Shown: positions 45,637-55,533 of the stretch, piece after piece
Numbering within the stretch: the first letter of the stretch is position 1
Layout: every line of letters starts with the position of its first letter
Program-made: the position numbers and the translations under genes
From: Diphasiastrum complanatum
Lineage: Eukaryota; Streptophyta; Lycopodiopsida; Lycopodiales; Lycopodiaceae
DNA: 64,000 bases
Direction: 5' to 3'
Assembly (NCBI GenBank): GCA_029204225.1
Contig: MU831841.1
Span: 37,504 to 101,503, forward strand
The notes under the pieces: generated by a model
Told to the model about the DNA's origin: nothing
Databases searched by the model: none
What the model saw: the letters and a program-made list of their open reading frames with translations, nothing else

Positions 45637-46865
45637 TGTTGTAAAACTACCTTTACAAGCTTTACTTCCGGCGCCAGCTATATCCCCGGCGCCAGCAGCG
45701 CCCCTGCTGCTCCAGGCACCAACGGCGCCGGCGCCGCTCCCGGCGCCACTGTGACCAGAATCCAGCCGGCGCCAAGTTCCTATGGCTGAAAATCTTTGAT
45801 CGGTTCTAGCGAAGTCCAGAGAGCTCAGATCGATGTGCAATCACCTCACACGATCTAGCCATGATTAAAGGAAGCCTGGGGATCAATAAAATCTAGAGAG
45901 AGAAAATGACTTTCTAGAAAGAGAAAATCCTAGAGAGAGAAAAAACGTGCTTTACCAGCTTGGGTAGGTATGAGGGGGGGTGCCGAATCACACCAATACT
46001 ATAGGGGAGTGCTGGTTGCGACTCAGGGCGAGCTCCAACCAAGTCTCAGCCTCCCTTGCTGGAATGTTGTCATGGCTCTCGCCTTGGCATGCTAGCGCTC
46101 CGGAGACTAGGGTCGGTCACACACTTGAAATGTAACCTTCTCAAATTTATCAATAAAGTGGGATTTTTCTCAAACTGACTCTGATTACCTTCTGGGTTTC
46201 AGTGTTCGGTAAAAGCGCCAGTTGTAAGGCCGCTTTCAAAATTTTTAACTTGGCACATAGCTGAGGGTCGTATCCCGGGACGCCAGCGGTATGCCGTCGG
46301 GACCATTCGGTCCGTGGCGCCAGCGGTATGCTGTCGGGACCATTTGGTCCAAGAACTGGTTGTTTCCATATCTGTCGCGGCTTGTGGTTCTGAGTGTTCC
46401 TTGCATGAACGTGAATGGGTTAAGCTCTTGGGGAACGGGCTCTAACCTGTCGGCTGAGTTGGATGGCTTGCTTGGGTGGATGTTACCTGTTTATGACTGT
46501 CCAGTTTGGCGTGGCGCCAGGTTGGCTTCCAGCGCTCGTGACGAAGCTTTCAGTTGGTTAAGTCTGATGTAAGTCAGACCGCTTGCTTGGAATGGATGTT
46601 ACTCGTTTGTAACGAAGCTTCGAGTTGGTTAAGTTTGATGTATGTCGAGCGGCTTGCTTGGAGGGAAGTCACCCACGTCGGGACCCCCGATCTGGCATGG
46701 CGCCAGGTTGGAACTCAATGTTGGTTTTCGGAACTTCAAGTTGGTTAAGTCTGATCGTTGTTGGCGAGTTGGCTGCTTGTATGTCAAGTGGGTTTGGATG
46801 GCAAGAGTTGAAGGCTGGGAAGCTAAGTCGTGGTTCCCGGCTCCCTTTGGGATGCCTGCGCTACA
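45637..46865 (+). repeat. Family A LTR (A2)
   Basis: 1229 bp, directly after the polypurine tract and again followed by the primer site and leader. It has the long form of the GGCGCC-rich segment (45669-45778). Confidence 0.92.
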
Positions 46866-47660
46866 TGTGGTATCACAGCCGACTGGCCGGTCAGCTATGC
46901 GAATCTCACGGAAATGGCCACGGTTTGGGGTTCATCAAGACAACTGTTGTGCAAGGTGCTGCCCACAGTGTAAGCACAGGTGCGTCCACGGTCGGGGTGG
47001 TTGGCAGGACGGGGGCTTGATGAGTCAAAGTGCTGCCCTTGAGGTGTAAGCACGGTCAGTTTCCGCGGTTCGACTCAGGGCGAGTGTTGTAAAGCTGACT
47101 TGGGTGCACCCAGCGTGCCCTGTAAGACTCAAAGGGGTGACACTCCCTAAGGTCCCAGAGCAAGTTAGAATGTCAAGGACTGAGCCTCCGACCTGTGGTG
47201 AGCCAGTCAAGTAGTCACAAAGTCATGAGCTAGCTCTGGAGCTCGAGTCATGGCCTAGTCAGGAAAGCAGGTTGATTCGGCCGCCGGGACGGCTCCCGGG
47301 ACCCATGTCCGGGAGCCAGACTGATTCTGCCAGGCTTGCCAGGCTTAATCAGCAAAATAAAAACTAAGTCCTAAAAAGCGTGCTTTACCAGAAAGCACTA
47401 TGTTTCAAACCAGAGGGGGTGCGCCGAATCACAGCAGAACTATAGGGGGAGTCCGGCAGACAGAAACTTGGGCAGCTCAACCAGCGCCAGGAATCCAGTC
47501 GCCAGGTCTCAGCTCCCTCTACCAGCACGAGCCAGGCACAATGCCCAGCACGTGTTGGTGGCCCCGAGACCGGTCAGTCTATGTATGAATGTAACCTCTT
47601 CCAAATCTAATAAAGTTGATCCTTGGGGATGATTACCATTTCGGTTTCGCCTCCGGGACT

Positions 47661-48879
47661 GTGTTGTAAAGCTACCTTTACAAGCTTTACTTGCGGCGCC
47701 ATCGGCGCCAGCTATGTCCCCGGCGCCAGCAGCGCCACTGCTGCTCCCGGCGTTACTTTGACCAGAATCCAGCCGGCGCCAAGTTCCTATGGCTGAAAAT
47801 CTTTGATCGGTTCTAGCGAAGTCCAGAGAGCTCAGATCGATGTGCAATCACTTCACACGATCTAGGCATGATTAAAGGAAGCCTGGGGATAAATAAAATC
47901 TAGAGAGAGAAAATGACTTTCTAGAAAGAGATAATCCTAGAGAGAGAAAAAACGTGCTTTACCAGCTTGGGTAGAGTGCTTGGTATGAGGGGGGTGCCGA
48001 ATCACACCAATACTATAGGGGAGTGCGGGTTGCGACTCAGGGCGAGCTCCAACCAAGTCTCAGCCTCCCTTGCTGGAATGTTGTCATGGCTCTCGCCTTG
48101 GCATGCTAGCGCCCCGGAGACTAGGGTCGGTTACACACTTGAAATGTAACCTTCTCAGATTTATCAATAAAGTGGGATTTTCCTCAAACTGACTCTGATT
48201 ACCTTCTGGGTTTCAGTGTTCGGTAAAAGTGCCAGTTGTAAGGCCGCTTTCAAAATTTTTAACTTGGCACATAGCTGAGGGTCGTATCCCGAGACGCCAG
48301 CGGTATGCCGTCGGGACCATTCGGTCCGTGGCGCCAGCGGTATGCTGTCGGGAGCATTTGGTCCAGGAACTGGTTGTTTCCATATCTGTCGCGGCTTGTG
48401 GTTCTGAGTGTTCCTTGCATGAACTTGAATGGGTTAAGCTCTTGGGGAACGGGCTCTAACCTGTCGACTGAGTTGGATGGCTTGCTTTGGTGGATGTTAC
48501 CTGTTTATGGCTGTCCAGTCTGGCGTGGCGCCAGGTTGGCTTCCAGCGCTCGTGACGAAGCTTTCAGTTGGTTAAGTCTGATGTAAGTCAGACCGCTTGC
48601 TTGGAATGGATGTTACTCGTTTGTAACGAAGCTTCGAGTTGGTTAAGTTTGATGTATGTCGGGCGGCTTGCTTGGAGGGAAGTCACCCACGTCGGGACCC
48701 CCGATCTGGCATGGCGTCAGGTTGGATCTCAATGTTGGTTTTCGGAACTTCAAGTTGGTTAAGTCTGATCGTTGTTGGCGAGTTGGCTGCTTGTATGTCA
48801 AGTGGGTTTGGATGGCAAGAGTTGAAGGCTGGGAAGCTAAGTCGTGGTTCCCGGCTCCCTTTGGGATGCCTGCGCTACA
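47661..48879 (+). mobile_element. Solo LTR of family A inside the 5' LTR of B1
   Basis: 1219 bp, TGTTGTAAAGCTACC to TGCGCTACA, with a perfect 5-bp duplication GACTG (47656-47660 and 48880-48884). Removing it restores the B LTR sequence GGGACTGGTCC seen uninterrupted at 53214. It formed by LTR-LTR recombination of a full insertion and is the innermost, youngest layer of the nest. Confidence 0.93.
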
Positions 48880-49227
48880 GACTGGTCCAAGTGGAAGAAC
48901 CCTTACTACAACCTTTTTCCGTCGCTGGCGCCTAAGGGTCTCTGTCATCGACATGGGGCTTGCCGCTATGCCAATTGGTCAGTTTGGCGACCACTATGCC
49001 TTGGGTTTCATGTGTGGCTTGTCTTTGCCTTTGGTTACCTTTTGGGGACGGATTCTGAGTTGGCTTTCGGGTTGGTTGGGATTCCAGTTTTCTTAAGTCT
49101 GAATGGTTAAGCTTGTTACGATTCTGAGTTGGCTTTTACGTAAGTGCATGATGGATGAATGTTAGACTTAAGCGCGTGTTGGGGAAACCGCTCAAGTCCC
49201 AGCGCCCTTTGAGGCGCCGACGCAACA

Positions 49228-49250
49228 TGTGGTATCAGAGCCGACTAGCC
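49228..49250 (+). promoter_or_regulatory. tRNA-Met primer-binding site of B1
   Basis: TGTGGTATCAGAGCCGACTA follows the LTR end. The same sequence with minor changes is at 42942, 46866, 60101 and 60848, and in inverse at 58551-58573. Families A and B therefore share primer and early leader. Confidence 0.88.
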
Positions 49251-50061
49251 GGTCAGCTACGCAAGTCTCACAGGGATGGCCACGTTTTTGGGATTTGTCA
49301 GGACAACCGTTGCGCAAGGTGCTGCCCACAGTGTAAGCACGGGTGCGTCCACGTTTGGGGTGGTCGGCAGAACGGGGGACTTGATGAGTCAAAGTGCTGC
49401 CCTCGAGGTGTAAGCACGGTCAGTTCTCGCGGTTCGGGCCTGGCGCTGTCTGCACGTAGGACGGATGAGGCAAAGTGCTGCCTAGGTAGGTGAAAGCACG
49501 GTCTGTACCTTGTGGGGTGCGGGGCGACATATTCGAACTGTACGGGTTAACCATTGATACAGAGATGCTGTTCGAATTCGGGTGTAAAGCACGGGTGGTT
49601 AGCTGCCGGTGCGGGATAGCTGCCGATCGTTTAGCTATAAGGGCTATCGACCAAAAAGTGGTGGGGCGTGACTGAGGCAATGTGCTGCTTAATGGTGAAA
49701 GCACGGATGGTTGGATGGATGTTTCCCCGTGGGCTAATTCTGTGATAGATTTGTGTGGGCGCGGCTAGGCAAAGGTCCTACGTCCGGTCTCAGGGGGGGG
49801 TTTGTGGCTTGAGAGGGATCCTCTGTGTTTGCTTTGGTTGGTATGTTGCGTTTGTCGTGTGCTTGCTTAGACACAAATGACCTGGTTCCTACTTGGCTCT
49901 CAGGTGATGTGGGCGTGCTAAGTTTGAGGAAGGGATATTTTCATTGAAGCTGATTTAATAAAGAAGAAAAGAGAGCTGTGGGGCCCGGCTGACAGAAGGG
50001 AGAGTTTCAAATATAAAAAGGATTGAGGCGATAATCTGTTGGAAGTACACCTCTGACTATA
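49251..50061 (+). mobile_element. Leader of B1
   Basis: Contains four GTGCTGCC...AAGCAC stem-loops (about 49317, 49397, 49471 and 49680) and one TTTAGCTATAAGGGCTATCG unit (49630). No open frame of interest. It would be the 5' untranslated and packaging region of the element RNA. Confidence 0.75.
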
Positions 50062-52275
50062 ATGGAGGACCATCTTGAAGAGTTACGAGCACTGACGGAC
50101 GGAGAAGAGCTGACTCGAGAATACAGCTCTCGCATGCATCGAGATGGCACCAGGTCCAAGTCGAGAAAGAAAGAGCGTATGCACTCCACAGTGGCGCCCC
50201 TCCATGAAGAGATGGGTGGCCCTTCTGAACCTACACCAAGAGATGAACCCTTGCCAGAGGCACAACAGGACCTCTTTGAAGTGAAGATGCGGCAATACTT
50301 ATCAAGCGCAATGACGGCTATGCTTAGCGAGGTGAAGAAGGATAGAGAAACCGAAAGGAAAGAATGGCAAACATCCTTGCGAGCCATGAATCTTACCCAA
50401 ATTAACCTTGCTAGAGAAATGAGAGACGGGCTAACACAGCTCGAAGCCAGGTTTGAAGAGTTGGAAGCAACTAGGGAGAATGCGGTGGCGCCTCCTCCAC
50501 AGATACCAAGAGAACCACGAGCGCGAACCACGGAGGGCCCAAGAAAGACTGCCAAAGTGAAAGCACCACCTACTTTCAAAGGAGAGCGTGACATTCGAGT
50601 TGTGGAAGATTGGTTGTTTCACATGGACCATTACTTCCGTCTAATGAACACTCCTGAGGAAGAAAGAACTGACTTGGCATTAGCATATTTTGAGGGCTAC
50701 ACTACAAATTGGTACCGGATGGCAGTAATGCATTTTCAAACATGGGACGCATTCAAAGCCGCGTTACGAGAGGAGTTCATACCGAAGGATTCACACATGA
50801 GATTGAGGACAGAATTATCGGGGCTCAAACAGAAAGGGTCATTGCGAGAGTACCTCAATAGATTCAGACAGAGTGTATGGGTTATTGAAGATATGTCCGA
50901 GGCGGACAAAACTCATTACCTATTGTCTGGAATGCAATCCTGGACCCGACGTGCGATAGACAGCTACATGCCCCATGATTTCAATTCAACTATTCGAGCG
51001 GCTGAAATGGTTTGTGATTATGAGAGCACATTGGCACCAGCTGCTCCCGCAACCTCAACAAGAGTATTTAGTGGATCCAGACCGAGTCCGAGCTTCTTTT
51101 CAAGGGGGGACTCAGCTCCAAATGGCAACCAAGCCTCGAGTAGCGTGAAGAAATTCCCAACAAAAACAGAGTTTGGCAACCATGGCAACAATGGAGGGAA
51201 CATGTTCCAGAGAAGAAACAATGTTGGACCTTCAACTAGTCACAGCAACAGCTCACCAACAATGGGCAGTTCCATGCGTTGCTTCAACTGTCATCAGCAA
51301 GGTCACTCTTGGAGATCATGCCCCAAACCATTGAATAAGCAAATCATGGCTGCCATTGAAGGATTTGATAGGATGGAGAGAGAGGCATTTGATCAAGAAG
51401 ATGGTGAACAAGATGATGAAGAGGACCCAGAAACGGATTTGACGGAGTCTGACCTGAATGCCTTGCAACAGATAGGGGCACTTGCGGCTTATCGTGAACA
51501 TCTTATGGCGACTCCTGCGAGAGGATCCAAGTTATTGTACCTGAAAGGCTGTATTCAAGGCAGGATCATTTACTTCATGGTAGACCTGGGGGCGTCACAT
51601 AACTACTTGTCAGAAAAACGGACAGGAGAATTGGACATCCAATGTGAAGAAAATGTGACTCCTATTTGTGTGGAGACCGCGAAAGGTACAATGACCACTT
51701 GTAGATTGGCAACCAACTTACCAATCTCTCTGGGAGCCTGGAAGAATCGACTAACGTTCACAATCTTGAAGATGGATGCCTTCGACGCTATTTTGGGATT
51801 AAGCAAGTTTAACGAACATGTGGTGGCCTTCTTGGCAAAAGGGGTTAACCTTATGTTATTATATAATGGCAGGAGACCTTGTGTCGTCAGAGCTGTGCCA
51901 GGGGACCAACTAGAAAAGAACGGCACAAATGAACCTGAGCCAACCATTTCTCCCAATCTCATTCACCTATTTAACGAAGGACAACCAACAGTGACAAACC
52001 AGCTGACACGGGAACAGATGGAGCCAAAATTGCCTATAGTCTCTACATCAAAGGTGAATTCAAGTGCCGATGCAGAGCTCAAGGAGCTCACCTTGTGTGA
52101 CCAAGCGAAAACTCACCTTTTTAATGAAAGACATCCAACAGTGACAAACCAGCTGACGCGAGGTCAAATGGAGCCAACATTGCCTGCAGTTTCTACGTCA
52201 AAGGTGAATCTAAGTGCCGATGCAGAGCTCAAGGAGCTCAACCTGGACGACCAAACGAAATATCTAGAGTCCTAG
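50062..52275 (+). CDS. Ty3/gypsy Gag-protease of B1 (737 aa)
   Basis: The N-terminal 150 residues are charged and coiled-coil-like. The Ty3-type Gag core follows at about 180-290 (VVEDWLFHMDHYFRLMNTPE, TWDAFKAALREEFIP, GSLREYLNRFRQSVW). A CCHC zinc knuckle, CFNCHQQGHSWRSC, lies near residue 407, and a retropepsin-like aspartic protease region (YFMVDLGASHNYLSE, DAILGLSKFNEHVVA) at about 490-600. The C-terminus holds a 50-residue tandem duplication. Gag would assemble particles and the protease mature them. No polymerase follows. The frame is open throughout, unlike its relative at 55534-57741, which shows several breaks. Confidence 0.9.
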   Translation: MEDHLEELRALTDGEELTREYSSRMHRDGTRSKSRKKERMHSTVAPLHEEMGGPSEPTPRDEPLPEAQQDLFEVKMRQYLSSAMTAMLSEVKKDRETERKEWQTSLRAMNLTQINLAREMRDGLTQLEARFEELEATRENAVAPPPQIPREPRARTTEGPRKTAKVKAPPTFKGERDIRVVEDWLFHMDHYFRLMNTPEEERTDLALAYFEGYTTNWYRMAVMHFQTWDAFKAALREEFIPKDSHMRLRTELSGLKQKGSLREYLNRFRQSVWVIEDMSEADKTHYLLSGMQSWTRRAIDSYMPHDFNSTIRAAEMVCDYESTLAPAAPATSTRVFSGSRPSPSFFSRGDSAPNGNQASSSVKKFPTKTEFGNHGNNGGNMFQRRNNVGPSTSHSNSSPTMGSSMRCFNCHQQGHSWRSCPKPLNKQIMAAIEGFDRMEREAFDQEDGEQDDEEDPETDLTESDLNALQQIGALAAYREHLMATPARGSKLLYLKGCIQGRIIYFMVDLGASHNYLSEKRTGELDIQCEENVTPICVETAKGTMTTCRLATNLPISLGAWKNRLTFTILKMDAFDAILGLSKFNEHVVAFLAKGVNLMLLYNGRRPCVVRAVPGDQLEKNGTNEPEPTISPNLIHLFNEGQPTVTNQLTREQMEPKLPIVSTSKVNSSADAELKELTLCDQAKTHLFNERHPTVTNQLTRGQMEPTLPAVSTSKVNLSADAELKELNLDDQTKYLES
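51961..52260 (+). repeat. 150-bp tandem duplication in the B1 Gag-protease tail
   Basis: Two in-frame 50-codon units, each with HLFNE, PTVTNQLTR, QMEP, LP.VSTSKVN and SADAELKEL. The inverted B copy has the same duplication, so it predates both insertions and is a subfamily trait. Confidence 0.9.
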
Positions 52276-52499
52276 GGGACTCATCCAGATGTGCGACGAC
52301 AACGACATATTTGAGGCTTAAGAGAGCCGTGAGTACCTTTTTCTTTCATGCTAATAAAGTAAGCCGCATTTCTCATTGAGGAGTGAGCTTCAGTTTGATG
52401 TCTAAGTGCAGCAGCTTCACACAGGTTTTACGTAAGTGAACTAGATCCACACTTTTCCTGTGCTGGGTGTAAAACACAATATCATTACTCTGCTTTACA

Positions 52500-52642
52500 G
52501 TTGGTTTCCTTTGGCCGGTGAATCAAGCCCGTGCCCTTGTATATGTGACTAAAGTCTGGCCGGTGAATTAAGCCCGTGCCATGAGTCTTAGGTTCTAGTT
52601 TGGCCCTGATGAGGACATCAGCTTTCTCAAACGAGGGGAGGA
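52500..52642 (+). promoter_or_regulatory. B1 pre-LTR region: short duplication, stem-loop and polypurine tract
   Basis: GGCCGGTGAATCAAGCCCGT type words occur twice about 45 bp apart (from 52514). CTGATG-AGGA-CATCAG forms a perfect stem-loop at 52606-52621. ACGAGGGGAGGA ends at 52642, right before the LTR, and is the likely plus-strand primer. Confidence 0.75.
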
Positions 52643-53562
52643 TGTTGTAAAGCTGACTTGGGTGCACCCAGCGTGCCCTGTGAGACTCAAAGGGGTGACA
52701 CTCCCTAAGGTCCCAGAGCAAGTTAGAATGTCAAGGACTGAGCCTCCGACCTGTGGTGAGCCAGTCAAGTAGTCACAAAGTCATGAGCTAGCTCTGGAGC
52801 TCGAGTCATGGCCTAGTCAGGAAAGCAGGTTGATTCGGCCGTCGGGACGGCTCCCGGGACCCATGTCCGGGAGCCAGACTGATTCTGCCAGGCTTTCCAG
52901 GCTTAATCAGCAAAATAAAAACTAAGTCCTAAAAAGCGTGCTTTACCAGAAAGCACTATGTTTCAAACCAGAGGGGGTGCGCCGAATCACAGCAGGACTA
53001 TAGGGGGAGTCCGGCAGACAGAAACTTGGGCAGCTCAACCAGCGCCAGGAATCCAGTCGCCAGGTCTCAGCTCCCTCTACCAGCACGAGCCAGGCACAAT
53101 GCCCAGCACGTGTTGGTGGCCCCGAGACCGGTCAGTCTATGTATGAATGTAACCTCTTCCAAATCTAATAAAGTTGATCCTTGGGGATGATTACCATTTC
53201 GGTTTCGCCTCCGGGACTGGTCCAAGTGGAAGGACCCTTACTACAACCTTTTTGCGTCACTGGCGCCTAAGGGTCCCTGTCATCGACATGGGGCTTGCCG
53301 CTATGCCAATTGGTCAGTTTGGCGACCACTATGCCTTGGGTTTCATGTGTGGCTTGTCTTTGCCTTTGGTTACCTTTTGGGGACGGATTCTGAGTTGGCT
53401 TTCGGGTTGGTTGGGATTCCAGTTTTCTTAAGTCTGAATGGTTAAGCTTGTTACGATTCTGAGTTGGCTTTTACGTAAGTGCATGATGGATGAATGTTAG
53501 ACTTAAGCGCGTGTTGGGGAAACCGCTCAAGTCCCAGCGCCCTTTGAGGCGCCGGCGCAACA
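52643..53562 (+). repeat. 3' LTR of B1 (family B LTR type copy)
   Basis: 920 bp, TGTTGTAAAGCTGAC to CGCCGGCGCAACA. It contains the hairpin GGCTCCCGG...CCGGGAGCC and an AATAAAGTTGATCC polyadenylation-like word. Confidence 0.93.
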
Positions 53563-54400
53563 GCGAGCTCCAACCAAGTCTCAGCCTCGCTTGCTGGAAT
53601 GTTGTCATGGCTCTCGCCTTGGCATGCTAGCGCCCCGGAGACTAGGGTCGGTCACACACTTGAAATGTAACCTTCTCAAATTTATCAATAAAGTGGGATT
53701 TACCTCAAACTGACTCTGATTACCTTCTGGGTTTCAGTGTTCGGTAAAAGCGCCAGTTGTAAGGCCGCTTTCAAAATTTTTAACTTGGCACATAGCTGAG
53801 GGTCGTATCCCGGGACGCCAGCGGTATGCCGTCGGGACCATTCGGTCCGTGGCGCCAGCGGTATGCTGTCGGGACCATTTGGTCCAAGAACTGGTTGTTT
53901 CCATATCTGTCGCGGCTTGTGGTTCTGAGTGTTCCTTGCATGAACGTGAATGGGTTAAGCTCTTGGGGAACGGGCTCTAACCTGTCGGCTGAGTTGGATG
54001 GCTTGCTTGGGTGGATGTTACCTGTTTATGGCTGTCCAGTCTGGCGTGGCGCCAGGTTGGCTTCTAGCGCTCGTGACGAAGCTTTCAGTTGGTTAAGTCT
54101 GATGTAAGTCAGACCGCTTGCTTGGAATGGATGTTACTCGTTTGTAACGAAGCTTCGAGTTGGTTAAGTTTGATGTATGTCGGGCGGCTTGCTTGGAGGG
54201 AAGTCACCCACGTCGGAACCCCCGATCTGGCATGGCGCCAGGTTGGATCTCAATGTTGGTTTTCGGAACTTCAAGTTGGTTAAGTCTGATCGTTGTTGGC
54301 GAGTTGGCTGCTTGTATGTCAAGTGGGTTTGGATGGCAAGAGTTGAAGGCTGGGAAGCTAAGTCGTGGTTCCCGGCTCCCTTTGGGATGCCTGCGCTACA
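53563..54400 (+). repeat. Family A LTR (A3), right part after nested B1
   Basis: Continues the A LTR from GCGAGCTCCAACCAAG to TGCGCTACA. The short left part of the same LTR (about 47071-47084) precedes B1. Confidence 0.88.
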
Positions 54401-54545
54401 GTCACACACTTGAAATGTAACCTTCTCAGATTTATCAATAAAGTGGGATTTTTCTCAAACTGACTTTGATTACCTTCTGGGTTTCAGTGTTCGGTAAAAG
54501 CGCCAGTTGTAAGGCCGTTTCAAACTTTTTAATTTGGCACATAGC
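54401..54545 (+). mobile_element. Old family A LTR (A0), middle part
   Basis: Resumes A0 with the duplicated GTCAC, then ACTTGAAATGTAACCTTCTC, and stops at ATAGC, which is duplicated at 59493-59497 on the other side of the inverted B element. Confidence 0.88.
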
Positions 54546-55533
54546 TGTTGCGTCGGCGTCTCAAAGGGCGCTGGGACTTGAGCGGTTTCCCCAACACGCG
54601 CTTAAGTCTAACATTCATCCATCATGCACTTACGTAAAAGCCAACTCAAAAACGTAACAAGCTTAACCATTCAAACTTAAGAAAACTGGAATCCCAACCA
54701 ACCCAAAAGCCAACTCAGAATCCGTCCCCAAAAGGTAACCAAAGGCAAAGACAAGCTACACATGAAATCCAAGGCATAGTGGTCGCCAAACTGACCAATT
54801 GGCATAGCGGCAAGCCCCATGTCGATGACAGGGACCCTTAGGCGCCAGCGATGCAAAAAGGTTGTAGTAAGGGTCCTTCCACTTGGACCAGTCCCGGAGG
54901 CGAAACCGAAATGATAATCATCCCAAGGATCAACTTTATTAGATTTGGAAGAGGATACATTCATACATAGACTGACTGGTCTCGGGGCCAATAACACGTG
55001 CTGGGCATTGTGCCTGGCTCGTGCTGGTAGAGGGAGCTGAGACCTGACGACTGGATTCCTGGCACTGGTTGAGCTGTCCAAGTTTCTGTCTACCGGACTC
55101 CCCCTATAGTTCTGCTGTGATTCGACGCACCCCCTCTGGTTTGAAACATAGTGCTTTTTGGTAAAGCACGCTTTTTAGGACTTAGTTTTTATTTTGTTGA
55201 TTAAGCCTGGCAAGCCTGGCAGAATCAGTCTGGCTCCCGGACATGGGTCCCGGGAGCCGTCCCGGCGGCCGAATCAACTTGTTTTCTTAACTAGGCCATG
55301 ACTCGAGCTCCAGAGCTAGCTCATGACTTGTGACTACTTGACTGGCTCACCACAGGTCGGAGGCTCAGTCCTTGACGTTCTAACTTGCTCTGGGACCTTA
55401 GAGAGTGTCACCCCTTTGAGTCTTACTCCTCGATGAGAAATGCGGCTTATTTTATTAACATGAAAGAAAAAGGTATTTATGGCTCCCTTAAGCCTCAGAT
55501 ATGTCGTTTTTGTCGCACGTCTGGATGAGTCCC

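Larger units (their letters stand above)
47085..53562 (+). mobile_element. Gypsy family B element B1 (Gag-protease only), nested in the A composite
   Basis: The 5' LTR is 47085-49227 (interrupted by a solo A LTR), the interior 49228-52642 and the 3' LTR 52643-53562. The target duplication GCGAG is perfect (47080-47084 and 53563-53567). By eye the LTRs differ at about 9 of 920 positions (1%), so the insertion is young. The interior has the primer site, a 0.83-kb leader and one long Gag-protease frame, then a 0.37-kb tail, hairpin and polypurine tract. No RT, RNase H or integrase is present. The inverted copy at 54546-59492 has the same layout, so this is a replicating subfamily. Confidence 0.92.
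41795..54400 (+). mobile_element. Gypsy family A composite with three LTRs, containing nested element B1
   Basis: From left to right: LTR A1 (41795-42941), an interior (42942-45636), LTR A2 (45637-46865), a second leader start (46866 to about 47070), then a partial LTR A3 that resumes after nested B1 and ends at 54400. The whole is flanked by a single target duplication, GTCAC (41790-41794 and 54401-54405). LTRs A1 and A2 differ at fewer than ten substitutions in about 1140 bp, so the unit is young. A single duplication around three LTRs points to insertion or later LTR-LTR exchange producing a partial tandem. Confidence 0.85.
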
